64,000 bases of DNA from Jejuia sp047345485 (GTDB lineage Bacteria; Bacteroidota; Bacteroidia; Flavobacteriales; Flavobacteriaceae): assembly GCF_047345485.1 (NCBI RefSeq), contig NZ_JBLFEN010000008.1, positions 84,970 through 148,969 on the forward strand, written 5' to 3'. The notes under the pieces were generated by a model. That model worked only from the letters and a program-made list of their open reading frames with translations, was not told where the DNA came from and did not search any database. The translations under genes and the position numbers were made by a program. Of this stretch, positions 34,826 through 43,923 are shown in pieces. Position 1 is the stretch's first letter, and every line of letters begins with the position of its first letter.

Positions 34826-35590
34826 ATGGAGGATAGCTTAAAAAAAGAAAAAAACTACAGTTATATTGAAGTTGGAGAAGGCACACCAATTATAGTGTTA
34901 CACGGTTTAATGGGAGGGCTAAGTAATTTTGATGCTGTAAAAGATTTTTTTAGAGAAAAAGGCTATAAAATTGTAATTCCTGAATTACCCATCTATTCCA
35001 TGTCGCTTCTTAAAACTAATGTAAAAACTTTTGCTAAGTATCTTCATGAATTTATAGAATTTAAAGGCTTTAAAGAAGTTATACTACTTGGAAATTCCCT
35101 TGGTGGTCATATAGGATTATATCATACTAAATTATACCCTAAAAAAATAAAAGGACTTATTATTACAGGCAGTTCAGGCCTTTATGAAAGTGCTATGGGT
35201 AGTGGCTACACCAAACGTAGCGATTATGAAGTGATTAAAAAGAAGGCGCAAGACGTTTTTTATGATCCTGAAGTAGCTACAAAAGACATTGTAGATGAAG
35301 TTTATGCTACAGTAAACGACCGCAACAAACTGGTTAAAACTTTAGCTATTGCCAAAAGTGCTATTAGACATAATATGGCAAAAGACTTACCTAACATGGA
35401 TACACCAACATGTATTATTTGGGGTAAAAATGATAATGTTACACCACCAGAAGTTGCTGAAGAATTTCATGAATTGTTACCAAATTCAGATTTATACTGG
35501 ATTGACAAATGTGGGCACGCTGCCATGATGGAAAAACCTAACGAATTCAATACAATACTGAATTCTTGGTTAACTAAGCGTGAACTGTAA
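34826..35590 (+). CDS. alpha/beta-fold hydrolase
   Basis: 254 residues from the ATG at 34826. The oxyanion segment is VLHGLMGG (24-31), the nucleophile elbow is GNSLGG with Ser91, and the acid and base appear in WGKNDNVTPP and DKCGHAAMMEKP. This is a complete catalytic triad of the alpha/beta-hydrolase superfamily. The substrate is unknown. There is no signal peptide, so it is cytoplasmic. It is the first of two genes, with engB 32 bp downstream, and is divergent from mraZ; this hydrolase-engB-mraZ neighbourhood recurs in Flavobacteriia as far as I recall. Confidence 0.88.
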   Translation: MEDSLKKEKNYSYIEVGEGTPIIVLHGLMGGLSNFDAVKDFFREKGYKIVIPELPIYSMSLLKTNVKTFAKYLHEFIEFKGFKEVILLGNSLGGHIGLYHTKLYPKKIKGLIITGSSGLYESAMGSGYTKRSDYEVIKKKAQDVFYDPEVATKDIVDEVYATVNDRNKLVKTLAIAKSAIRHNMAKDLPNMDTPTCIIWGKNDNVTPPEVAEEFHELLPNSDLYWIDKCGHAAMMEKPNEFNTILNSWLTKREL

Positions 35591-35622
35591 AAATTCAAAA
35601 AAACTTAATTTCAACTACCAAA

Positions 35623-36225
35623 ATGATTATTAAATCTGCTGAATTTGTAGTTAGTAATTCTGATGTAGAAAAATGCCCTAAAAGCAGCTTACCAGAGTAT
35701 GCCTTTATTGGTAGAAGTAACGTTGGAAAATCTTCTCTGATAAATATGCTAGCCAAAAGAAAAAGTTTAGCTAAAACTTCAGGAAGGCCAGGAAAAACAC
35801 AATTGATTAATCATTTTTTAATTAATAAAAACTGGCATTTGGTAGACTTACCTGGTTATGGTTATGCTCGTGTTTCTAAGAGTGCAAAAAAAACATTTCA
35901 AAAGTTTATTACACAATATTTTAGTCATCGTGAGCAATTAGTTACTGCTTTTGTTTTAGTCGATATACGCCACAAACCACAACCAATTGATTTAGATTTT
36001 ATGAAATGGCTTGGAGAAAACGGAATACCGTTTTCTATAATTTTCACCAAAGCAGACAAGTTAAAACCTAAAGCTATAGAACATCATATTGATGATTATA
36101 AAGCTGTAATGCTAGAATTTTGGGAAGACATGCCAAATTATTTTATTACCTCTTCAACAAAAAATATGGGTAGCGATATGTTGCTTACTTACATAGATGG
36201 TTTGAACAAAAACTTAAAACTGTAA
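35623..36225 (+). CDS. engB: ribosome biogenesis GTP-binding protein YsxC/EngB
   Basis: 200 residues, the usual length. GTPase motifs: G1 GRSNVGKSS (30-38), switch segment KTSGRPGKTQ, G3 DLPGYGYA (about 75-82), G4 TKADKL (about 140-145) and G5 TSSTK. EngB is an essential GTPase that helps assemble the large ribosomal subunit. It is cytoplasmic. It lies 32 bp after the hydrolase gene and is likely co-transcribed. Confidence 0.97.
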   Translation: MIIKSAEFVVSNSDVEKCPKSSLPEYAFIGRSNVGKSSLINMLAKRKSLAKTSGRPGKTQLINHFLINKNWHLVDLPGYGYARVSKSAKKTFQKFITQYFSHREQLVTAFVLVDIRHKPQPIDLDFMKWLGENGIPFSIIFTKADKLKPKAIEHHIDDYKAVMLEFWEDMPNYFITSSTKNMGSDMLLTYIDGLNKNLKL

Positions 36226-36242
36226 TAAAAATCAAATCAATA

Positions 36243-36257
36243 CGCTAAAGTTTAGCG
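36243..36257. repeat. small perfect palindrome between engB and the Ldh2 gene
   Basis: CGCTAAAGTTTAGCG is a 7-bp inverted repeat around one base. It lies 18 bp after engB and 60 bp before the next start. It may be a weak terminator or a protein-binding site; no T-run follows directly. Confidence 0.4.
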
Positions 36258-36316
36258 CAAAACTCATAATCATTTATTATATTCATTTTTACTAAATTTC
36301 ATTACAATTTACAACT

Positions 36317-37318
36317 ATGATGAAGATTAAGAAAAGTGATATGGAGCAAACACTCTATAACTTATTTTTAAAAAAGGGGTTTTTAAAAGATATATCTAAA
36401 ACTTTAGCTAATGTTTTTACTGAAAACACCTTATGCGGCGTAAACTCTCATGGTATTAATAGAGTATCTCTTTTTTTAGACTATGCTGAAAAAAACTTGA
36501 TTACTAAAAATAACAAACCAAAAAAAGTAGAAACTTTTGGTAATATTGAACGTTGGGACGGTAACAATGGCCCAGGTATAACTAATGCGATTACATGTAC
36601 AAATAGAGCTGTAGAAATTGCAAAAACTAGTGGCATTGGTATTGTTGCTTTAAGAAACACAAACCACTGGATGCGTGGTGGATATTATGGATGGCAAGCT
36701 GCCGATGCAAATTGTATTTCAATTTTATTTACCAATACAAAACCTAATATGCCTGCATGGGGTGGTAAAGAGCTGAGACTAGGCAATAACCCTTTTATAG
36801 TTTCTATACCTCGGAAAAATGGACATGTTGTTTTAGATATGGCGGTATCTCAATTTTCGTTTGGTAAAATAGAGCAATACAAATTAAAAGGAGAGCAATT
36901 ACCTATTGATGGTGGATGGGATAATAATAACAATTTAACTAAAAACCCAGAGGATATTTTAGCTAGTGAACGCGCACTGCCCTTAGGTTACTGGAAAGGG
37001 TCTGCATTATCCTTAGTTTTAGATATGCTTGCAACTGTTTTAGCATCAGGTAAATCTACATACAAATTAGGATTAGAACCTTATGAAACTGGTGTGTCTC
37101 AAGTTTATATTTGCATAGATAAGGATACTATTGGCAATACCGAATTACAGGAGCGACTACTTAATGAAATTATTGATTACACGCACGATGTTACTCCTGT
37201 ATCAAAAGGCACAAAAACCTATTATCCGGGAGAGCGAGTTTTAAAGGTGAGAACTAAAAATTTAAAAGAAGGCATTCCTGTAAATACAGAAATTTGGAAT
37301 CATATTCTAAACCTATAA
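36317..37318 (+). CDS. Ldh2-family NAD(P)-dependent oxidoreductase (malate/L-lactate or 2,3-diketo-L-gulonate reductase type)
   Basis: 333 residues of the malate/L-lactate dehydrogenase (YlbC/YiaK) family, which is unrelated to classical LDH. Recognisable family segments are CGVNSHGINRVSLFLDYAE (near 45-63), GPGITNAITCTNRAVEIAKTSGIG, RNTNHWMRGGYYGWQAA (near 115-131) and GGKELRLGNNPFIVSIPR, then LPLGYWKGSALSLVLDMLA near the C-terminal third. The His of SHG and of NHW are expected active-site residues. The start could be Met1 or Met2. Such enzymes reduce 2-oxo acids or 2,3-diketo-gulonate; which one applies here is not clear. A DUF4174 gene follows after 10 bp. Confidence 0.88.
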   Translation: MMKIKKSDMEQTLYNLFLKKGFLKDISKTLANVFTENTLCGVNSHGINRVSLFLDYAEKNLITKNNKPKKVETFGNIERWDGNNGPGITNAITCTNRAVEIAKTSGIGIVALRNTNHWMRGGYYGWQAADANCISILFTNTKPNMPAWGGKELRLGNNPFIVSIPRKNGHVVLDMAVSQFSFGKIEQYKLKGEQLPIDGGWDNNNNLTKNPEDILASERALPLGYWKGSALSLVLDMLATVLASGKSTYKLGLEPYETGVSQVYICIDKDTIGNTELQERLLNEIIDYTHDVTPVSKGTKTYYPGERVLKVRTKNLKEGIPVNTEIWNHILNL

Positions 37319-37328
37319 ATTTATAAAA

Positions 37329-37745
37329 ATGCGGTGTATTATAGTTTTAATATTTATATCTACAAATTTAATTTACACGCAAGATATTGCATCTCTTAAA
37401 TGGAAACATAGAATTCTTATTATTGAGACAAATACGCTTACTAACCCTGTTTATGTAGAGCAAATAGAACACTTAGCATTACATGCTGCTGATTTAAAGG
37501 ACAGAAAGCTTATTATTTATCAATTTAATCAAGACAAATACAGACTAGGAATCAACTCAAAAACAACTTGGAAACCAACTACTACTAAAATAAAAAAAAC
37601 TCATTTAGAGTACGAAATAACCTTGATAGGTTTAGATGGTTCAGTAAAATTAAAACAAAATAGTTTTCTTAAAACTGATACTCTTTTTTCAATTATTGAT
37701 GCTATGCCTATGAGACAGCTAGAGATTATTCAAAATAAAAAATAA
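37329..37745 (+). CDS. DUF4174 domain-containing protein, probably exported
   Basis: 138 residues. A signal peptide (about 1-18, IIVLIFISTNLIYTQ) precedes a single DUF4174 domain with IASLKWKHRILIIET near the start and LIGLDGSVKLKQ and SIIDAMPMRQLEI near the end. The domain is thioredoxin-like in outline but lacks a CxxC pair, so no redox activity is suggested. The function is unknown. It is close behind the Ldh2-family gene and ends 6 bp from the oppositely oriented permease gene. Confidence 0.85.
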   Translation: MRCIIVLIFISTNLIYTQDIASLKWKHRILIIETNTLTNPVYVEQIEHLALHAADLKDRKLIIYQFNQDKYRLGINSKTTWKPTTTKIKKTHLEYEITLIGLDGSVKLKQNSFLKTDTLFSIIDAMPMRQLEIIQNKK

Positions 37746-37751
37746 AACCCC

Positions 37752-38846
37752 TTAACTCTTTACATCAAGAGCATCACGTAATGCGTTACCAATTAACATA
37801 AACGCCATAACCAAACTCATTATACAAAACCCTGGAATTATTGCTAAGTAAGGCTTACCTAGAATTATATAGTTATAATGATCTTTTATCATAGCACCCC
37901 AACTTGCCATTGGCGGTTGTGCTCCTATACCTAAAAAACTTAATCCGCTTTCTATTAAAATAGCTGCAGCAAAATTTGCAGCAGAAATTACAATAACTGG
38001 TGCCATAATGTTTGGAAGAATATGCTTAGTAATAATTCTAAAATCATTGTATCCTAATGCTCTTGCGGCTGTAACATATTGCATTTCTTTGGTGCTAATT
38101 ATTTGCCCTCTTACCACTCGAGCTACCTCAACCCACATGGTTAACCCTACAGCAATAAATACTTGCCAAAACCCTTTGCCTAAGGCTAAAGTAATGGCAA
38201 TAACCAACAGCAATGTGGGAATAGACCATGTAACGTTTATTATCCACATAATTAGTGCATCAACTTTTCCACCAAAATAACCCGCTAAACTGCCCATTAA
38301 TATCCCAATAACTAATGAAATAAAAACAGCAACAAAACCTATAAAAAATGAAATTCTGGCTCCAACTAGCACCCGACTTAATAAATCTCTCCCATACTTA
38401 TCGGTTCCAAACACAAAGGTTTTTTCTTGTATAAAATCCTTAACTTGAGTACTAGAAAACTTAGACAAGTTCAAAGATTTCTCCACACCCTTTAACCCAT
38501 CAGTAGCATACTCGGTATAATTTAAATAATTATTTTTAATAGTATAATCAGAAATTGGTACTTCGGTATCCGTATTTTTAATTCCAAAAAACAACTTATC
38601 CAAAACCGTTTGTTCATTTTTAACTAGTGATGGAATGGTAAGCATTTTGATTTTAAATCCGGGAGATTGAGAATGAATAGACAAGTGCATTTGATTTGCA
38701 TACTGAGAATTATCGGGTGCAAAAACGTAAGCAAAAATGGATACCAAACCCACTAATACGATAAAATAGAAACTGAAAACGCCCCAAAAGTTCTTTTTAA
38801 ACTTTTGGAGCGCCAATTGTTTTAGTGAGTTTGGTGTTTTACTCAT
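37752..38846 (-). CDS. ABC transporter permease, OppC/DppC type
   Basis: 364 residues. The N-terminal OppC-type helix (about 20-42) is followed by a periplasmic insert of about 110 residues. The binding-protein-dependent transport domain has five helices (about 160-360) and the EAA loop AARALGYNDFRIITKHILPN (about 258-277). It would form the inner-membrane channel for peptides or similar substrates, together with an OppB-type partner and ATPases that are not encoded nearby. It follows the processing-protease gene after 7 bp. The protease upstream may only share the transcript. Confidence 0.9.
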   Translation of the reverse strand: MSKTPNSLKQLALQKFKKNFWGVFSFYFIVLVGLVSIFAYVFAPDNSQYANQMHLSIHSQSPGFKIKMLTIPSLVKNEQTVLDKLFFGIKNTDTEVPISDYTIKNNYLNYTEYATDGLKGVEKSLNLSKFSSTQVKDFIQEKTFVFGTDKYGRDLLSRVLVGARISFFIGFVAVFISLVIGILMGSLAGYFGGKVDALIMWIINVTWSIPTLLLVIAITLALGKGFWQVFIAVGLTMWVEVARVVRGQIISTKEMQYVTAARALGYNDFRIITKHILPNIMAPVIVISAANFAAAILIESGLSFLGIGAQPPMASWGAMIKDHYNYIILGKPYLAIIPGFCIMSLVMAFMLIGNALRDALDVKS

Positions 38847-38853
38847 AAAAACC

Positions 38854-41001
38854 TTAATCTTTTACTTTAGCTACTTTTTTAATACTGTATGCAGTTTTTA
38901 AATCTTCTAGTACGTTTACAGCTTCTTCAACATAAACATCTTTACTTAGGCTTTTATACCATCTCTCACGTTTTTCTTGGAGATTTGTAGTATCACTAGC
39001 AAATAATTGTTTTTCAAAATCTGTTGGTAAAAAGGTTAAGTTAGTTTTATAATTTGAAATCCCGTCAAAACGTTTAGCCTCTTCATCATTCAATTCAATT
39101 TGCTGTTTATAAGCTTTATAATTTAAAGAGAACTCAGTTTCATCAATTTGATTTTTTACCCATCTGGCATTTTCTTCAATGAGTTTGAGTTGATTATTAT
39201 TACTCATACGCGCTTTACTCTTACTTATTGCATTGTCGTAATCAAAATAGTTATCCCAAGTTTTATACTCTGCAGGATCAATTTCATCATATGGTAATGG
39301 ATTTTCTTTTTCCTTCTCACCAACTTCTATAAAACTGAAACGCCCAGGCACTTGTACATCACTTTTAACTCCTTCTAACTGTACCGATCCTCCATTAATT
39401 CTGTAATATTTTTGCGTGGTAAATGCCAACGCACCTAAATCGCCATCCGCATTGTTTCTTACCATATTATTTAAAGGATATACGTTTTGAACCGTACCTT
39501 TCCCGTAAGTCTGTTTACTTCCTATCACAATAGCGCGTTTATAATCTTGCATTGCTGCTGCCATAATCTCGGAAGCAGATGCAGATAATTCATTTACTAA
39601 AATTACCAACGGGCCATCCCATGCTATAGATTTATCTTTATCTCTAAGCACCTCTTTTGGTGCTCCGGTAGAGCGCACCTGCACAACTGGTCCTTCTTTA
39701 ATAAATAGTCCAGCCATATCAACAACTGCTGGTAAGGAACCACCACCGTTATTTCTTAAATCTAAGATTAAGCCTTCCATTCCTTCTGCTTTTAGGCGTT
39801 CTATTTCTTTTCGAACATCTATGGCAGCATTCAAATTATTATAATCATTAAAGTCTACATAAAATCTCGGTAAATTAATGATACCATATTTTTTATTGTC
39901 TTTTTCAACTACAGAGGCTTTTGCATAAGTTTCACCTAATTCAACAACATCTCTTACTATGGTTATGTCTTCTATAGTGCCATCTACTTTTTTAATAGTT
40001 AAGGTTACTTTTGTGCCTTTAGGCCCTTTTATGTACTTAACTGCATCGCTTATACGCATCCCAACAATATCAATACCTACATCTTCATCTTCTTGCTTAA
40101 CTTTTAAAATAATATCTTCAACCTCTAACAGTTGACTTCTCCAAGCAGGCCCACCAGAAATTAACTCTACAATTTTTATGTAGTCCATACTCTTTGTTAA
40201 ACGCGCTCCAATACCTTCTAATTTACCAGACATTTGCGTATCAAAACCTTCTTTATCTCTTGGTGCTAGATAATATGTATGTGGATCAAACTCTTCAACA
40301 ATCGCATTCACATACATTGCAAACCAATCTTCACGAGTTAAATCGTCAAGGTTATCATAAAAGTAAATATTAATAGATCGTAACGCTGCTTCTCTAGCCT
40401 CCTTTTCAATTTCAGCCTCAGTCTTAACTACATAGTTAACATCTTTTTCTTTAGCTTGCTTTTCTTGCTGTAAAACATCATCATAGTTTGATAATGTGGA
40501 GAATTTAAGTTGTTTTCTCCAACGCTCCTTCATCTCCTTTTTGTTATTCACAAAATCAATATTATCATAGTCTGTATCAAAAACCTCTTCTAAAGAATAA
40601 TCAAAAGGTTTAGACAACACCTCTTTGTATATTTCTTTTGTTTCTTCAATACGCTCTAACATACGCTCGTGCACTACATTAAAAAACGTTATATCAAATG
40701 CCTTTAACTGGTCGTCAATTTCATTTTTATATTTCTCAAACTCCTTATAATCCGATTTGTAAAAATAGCGCTTTCCTGGATCTACTCGTTCTATATAGTC
40801 ATTAAATAATTCTTCTGAAAAACTATCATTCATTTTAATAGGATCGTAATGCCAATTTTGTAATACGTAAGTAATAACCTGTATTAGCAATTTATCTTTA
40901 TCAGTATCTTCAAATGTTTTTGAGGTAAAACTACATGAGGCAAAAGCCAACAATAGTACTAATAGTAAAACCTTATAATTCTTTTTCATCATATCTTTCA
41001 T
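38854..41001 (-). CDS. prc: carboxy-terminal processing protease (S41, Tsp/Prc type)
   Basis: 715 residues. Codon 4 or 5 (MKKNYKV...) is the likely true start, since it begins the lipoprotein signal with Cys at about 23. Order: Tsp N-terminal domain (about 40-230), PDZ domain (about 240-330, GIGARLTKSMDYIKIVELISGGPAWRS), then the S41 catalytic domain. The catalytic Ser lies in SASASE (473-478) and Lys501 in TYGKG. A C-terminal DUF3340-like part fills about 560-700. It degrades or trims proteins in the periplasm from their C-terminus. Divergent from surE across a 161-bp gap. Confidence 0.95.
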   Translation of the reverse strand: MKDMMKKNYKVLLLVLLLAFASCSFTSKTFEDTDKDKLLIQVITYVLQNWHYDPIKMNDSFSEELFNDYIERVDPGKRYFYKSDYKEFEKYKNEIDDQLKAFDITFFNVVHERMLERIEETKEIYKEVLSKPFDYSLEEVFDTDYDNIDFVNNKKEMKERWRKQLKFSTLSNYDDVLQQEKQAKEKDVNYVVKTEAEIEKEAREAALRSINIYFYDNLDDLTREDWFAMYVNAIVEEFDPHTYYLAPRDKEGFDTQMSGKLEGIGARLTKSMDYIKIVELISGGPAWRSQLLEVEDIILKVKQEDEDVGIDIVGMRISDAVKYIKGPKGTKVTLTIKKVDGTIEDITIVRDVVELGETYAKASVVEKDNKKYGIINLPRFYVDFNDYNNLNAAIDVRKEIERLKAEGMEGLILDLRNNGGGSLPAVVDMAGLFIKEGPVVQVRSTGAPKEVLRDKDKSIAWDGPLVILVNELSASASEIMAAAMQDYKRAIVIGSKQTYGKGTVQNVYPLNNMVRNNADGDLGALAFTTQKYYRINGGSVQLEGVKSDVQVPGRFSFIEVGEKEKENPLPYDEIDPAEYKTWDNYFDYDNAISKSKARMSNNNQLKLIEENARWVKNQIDETEFSLNYKAYKQQIELNDEEAKRFDGISNYKTNLTFLPTDFEKQLFASDTTNLQEKRERWYKSLSKDVYVEEAVNVLEDLKTAYSIKKVAKVKD

Positions 41002-41162
41002 ATCTTGAATAAAAGCCTTTTAATTCATTTATCGATTCACTAAATTACTGAAAAAACCGTGCCAATGAACGGACATGTCTATAATTTTTTGTTAAAGCAA
41101 ACAAAACAAGACTTTACATAAGAAATTATGTATTTTAGCAATGCTTAAAACTAAGCTTATTC

Positions 41163-41951
41163 ATGTTAAAAAAACCTTTAATTTTAGTTACAAATGACGA
41201 TGGCATTACCGCTCCAGGTATTCGAAGTCTTGTTGAAGTTATGCTTTCTATTGGCGATGTAGTAGTAGTAGCACCTGATAGCCCACAAAGCGGAAAAGGT
41301 CATGCTATTACATTAGATGCGACGTTATATGCAGAACAAATCGAAGTACCAAATAACACGCATTTAGAATATACATGCTCTGGCACACCAGCAGATTGTG
41401 TTAAATTGGCAGTTCGCGAAATTTTAGGAAGACGACCTGATATTTGTGTTTCTGGTATAAATCACGGCTCAAATGCTTCAATTAATGTTATCTACTCTGG
41501 CACCATGAGTGCTGCGATTGAAGCTGGTATTGAAGGCATTCCTGCAATTGGTTTTTCATTATTAAATTATGCGTGGCATGCTAAATTTGATGCTTGTAAA
41601 ACATTTGTAAAAACTATTACAGAATATGTATTACAACATGGTTTAAAACAAGGTGTGGTATTGAATGTAAATATTCCTGATATTCCTGAAACGGCAATTA
41701 AAGGCATAAAAATATGTAGACAAGCACGTGCTAATTGGGTTGAAGAATTTGACAAACGTAAAACACCACAAGGACGAGATTATTATTGGCTTACTGGAAA
41801 GTTTGTAAATTTAGATAATAAAGAAGATACTGATGAATGGGCATTAGAGAATAATTACGTTTCCATAGTGCCAACACAGTTTGACCTTACTGCACATGAT
41901 GTTATACAAGACTTGAATACTTGGGATTTTAATGATAATGAAAGTACATAA
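41163..41951 (+). CDS. surE: 5'/3'-nucleotidase SurE
   Basis: 262 residues. The metal-binding motif VTNDDGITAPGI (Asn11, Asp12, Asp13) opens the protein. SPQSGKGHAIT and SGINHGSNASINVIYSGTMSAAIEG-type segments (about 100-122) contribute the remaining metal ligands. SurE dephosphorylates nucleoside monophosphates and is cytoplasmic. The stop is directly followed by the ATG of the next small membrane-protein gene, so the surE-93aa-lpxB-C40-comEC genes probably form one operon. Confidence 0.97.
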   Translation: MLKKPLILVTNDDGITAPGIRSLVEVMLSIGDVVVVAPDSPQSGKGHAITLDATLYAEQIEVPNNTHLEYTCSGTPADCVKLAVREILGRRPDICVSGINHGSNASINVIYSGTMSAAIEAGIEGIPAIGFSLLNYAWHAKFDACKTFVKTITEYVLQHGLKQGVVLNVNIPDIPETAIKGIKICRQARANWVEEFDKRKTPQGRDYYWLTGKFVNLDNKEDTDEWALENNYVSIVPTQFDLTAHDVIQDLNTWDFNDNEST

Positions 41952-42233
41952 ATGAAAAAAGAACTAGGAATTGGAATTTTAGTTGGCCTAATAGCAAATG
42001 CTATTGGCTTATTTATAACAGCACAACTATTGGGGGATGGTGATGATTTTACAACAGTAATTAAAGCAGCTTATACTGAAGGTTTTTTAGGTAAACTTAT
42101 TAGTTTGGGTGCTGTTTTAAATCTAATAGCCTTTTTTATTTTTATAAAGAAAAAACAAGATTACCGCGCTAGAGGTGTATTATTAATTACCGTATTTATA
42201 GCCGTATTTACATTTATTATAAAATTATTTTAA
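41952..42233 (+). CDS. small predicted membrane protein, three to four helices
   Basis: 93 residues with hydrophobic segments at about 4-24 (LGIGILVGLIANAIGLFITAQ), 47-67 (KLISLGAVLNLIAFFIFI) and 75-92. No family is recognised with confidence. It starts at the base after the surE stop and ends 8 bp before lpxB. A small protein in this place between surE and lpxB is, to my memory, common in Flavobacteriaceae, which suggests a conserved but undescribed role. The ATG choice is fixed by the adjacent stop. Confidence 0.85.
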   Translation: MKKELGIGILVGLIANAIGLFITAQLLGDGDDFTTVIKAAYTEGFLGKLISLGAVLNLIAFFIFIKKKQDYRARGVLLITVFIAVFTFIIKLF

Positions 42234-42241
42234 CTACATAA

Positions 42242-43354
42242 ATGAAATATTACATTCTTGCTGGAGAAGCCTCTGGAGACCTACACGGTTCTAATTTAAT
42301 AAAAGCACTTTTGCAGGTTGATGCCAATGCTGATATTAGATGTTGGGGTGGTGATTTAATGCAGGAAGCTGGTGGCAATTTGGTAAAACACTATAAAGAA
42401 CGTGCTTTTATGGGTTTTACCGAAGTATTAATGAACCTTCGTAAAATATTTAAACTTATATCATTTTGTAAAAATGATATTACCCGTTTTAACCCTGATG
42501 TCGTTATTTTTATTGATAATTCTGGGTTTAATTTACGCATAGCGAAATGGGCAAAAGCACAAAGTTTTAAAACCAATTACTATATTTCCCCACAAGTTTG
42601 GGCGTCTAGAGCTAGTAGAGTAAAGGCTATAAAACGCGATATTGATAGTATGTTTGTAATATTACCTTTTGTAAAACCGTTTTACAAAAGATATGATTAT
42701 GATGTAGCATTTGTTGGTCATCCACTTATTGATGCTATTGCAAGTAGAACTCAGGTTAACCCAAAAAAGTTTAGAGACAACCACAATCTTAATAGCAAGC
42801 CTATAATTGCTTTATTACCAGGAAGCAGAAAACAAGAAATAACTAAAATGCTTTCGATAATGCTAAGTTTGATAAACGATTTTCCAGACTATCAATTTGT
42901 AATTGCTGGTGCGCCTAGTCAAGAGTTTGAGTTTTACCAATCGTTTATAAAACATAACAACGTAAGTTTTATTTCAAACAAAACCTACGATTTACTTAGT
43001 GTAGCCCACGCTGCTTTAGTTACTTCTGGCACAGCTACTCTAGAAACTGCTTTATTTAAAGTTCCACAAGTAGTATGTTACAAAGGAAGCGCCATTTCAT
43101 ACCACATTGCAAAACGCATAATAACACTAAAATATATTTCGTTAGTGAATTTAATTATGGACAAAGAAGTAGTAACAGAATTAATTCAAAATGATTTTAA
43201 CAAAAAACGACTTAAAATAGAATTAGAGCGTATTCTAAATAAAGATGAACGCGAAAATATGTTTAATACCTATTATGAGTTAGAGCAAAAACTTGGTGGT
43301 AAAGGTGCTAGTGAGAAAACGGCAACTTTAATATACACAGACTTGAACTCTTAA
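42242..43354 (+). CDS. lpxB: lipid-A-disaccharide synthase
   Basis: 370 residues, GT19 family. The N-terminus YYILAGEASGDLHGSNL (3-19), the middle ISPQVWASRASRVKAIKRDID (about 115-135), and LLPGSRKQEI and VTSGTATLETALFKVPQVVCYKG near the C-terminal third match LpxB. It joins UDP-2,3-diacylglucosamine and lipid X at the inner face of the membrane in lipid A synthesis. It lies between the small membrane-protein gene and the NlpC/P60 gene, with gaps of 8 and 6 bp. Confidence 0.97.
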   Translation: MKYYILAGEASGDLHGSNLIKALLQVDANADIRCWGGDLMQEAGGNLVKHYKERAFMGFTEVLMNLRKIFKLISFCKNDITRFNPDVVIFIDNSGFNLRIAKWAKAQSFKTNYYISPQVWASRASRVKAIKRDIDSMFVILPFVKPFYKRYDYDVAFVGHPLIDAIASRTQVNPKKFRDNHNLNSKPIIALLPGSRKQEITKMLSIMLSLINDFPDYQFVIAGAPSQEFEFYQSFIKHNNVSFISNKTYDLLSVAHAALVTSGTATLETALFKVPQVVCYKGSAISYHIAKRIITLKYISLVNLIMDKEVVTELIQNDFNKKRLKIELERILNKDERENMFNTYYELEQKLGGKGASEKTATLIYTDLNS

Positions 43355-43360
43355 TTTTCT

Positions 43361-43900
43361 ATGAAAAAGTATATTTTGATACTATTTTTAATAATTGCTG
43401 TTAGTAATTGTAAATCTTCAAAACGACAAAAAGTAGTTACAAAAAAACAGAAGGTAGAACAACGAGACACCCCAAAACTCTTTAAAACTAAAGATAGTAA
43501 AGAGAAAAACACATCAACCTCTTCTAAAGTTATTACCTATTCTAAACAATTTTTAGGCACACGATATAAATGGGGCGGTACTACAAAGAGAGGTATGGAT
43601 TGCTCTGGGTTAATATTTGAATCTTTTAAAGCGCAACAAATTTATCTTCCCAGGATATCTCGAGACATGGCTAAAAAAGGAAAAAAAATAAAGCTTAAAG
43701 AAACTTTAAAAGGTGATTTATTATTTTTTAAAACAGGAAATAGTAAAAGAAACGCCATTAATCATGTGGGGCTTGTGGTAGAAATAAAAAACAATGCTAT
43801 TTATTTTATTCATGCAACATCATCAAAAGGCGTGATAATTTCATCATTAAACAATAATTACTGGAAATCCGCTTTTAGCGAAGTGCGTCGGGTGTTATAG
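43361..43900 (+). CDS. C40 (NlpC/P60) family cell-wall peptidase lipoprotein
   Basis: 179 residues. A lipoprotein signal ends at Cys17. A lysine-rich linker (about 18-55) leads to the NlpC/P60 domain with Cys81 (GGTTKRGMDCSG), His135 (INHVG) and His151 (IHATSSKG), the expected catalytic set. Such enzymes cut the D-Glu-DAP bond in peptidoglycan stem peptides, which fits the DAP-type wall implied by MurE. It would act in the periplasm. It belongs to the surE-lpxB-comEC gene run. Confidence 0.93.
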   Translation: MKKYILILFLIIAVSNCKSSKRQKVVTKKQKVEQRDTPKLFKTKDSKEKNTSTSSKVITYSKQFLGTRYKWGGTTKRGMDCSGLIFESFKAQQIYLPRISRDMAKKGKKIKLKETLKGDLLFFKTGNSKRNAINHVGLVVEIKNNAIYFIHATSSKGVIISSLNNNYWKSAFSEVRRVL

Positions 43901-43923
43901 TTAATTTAGTAAATTAGGCCTTG

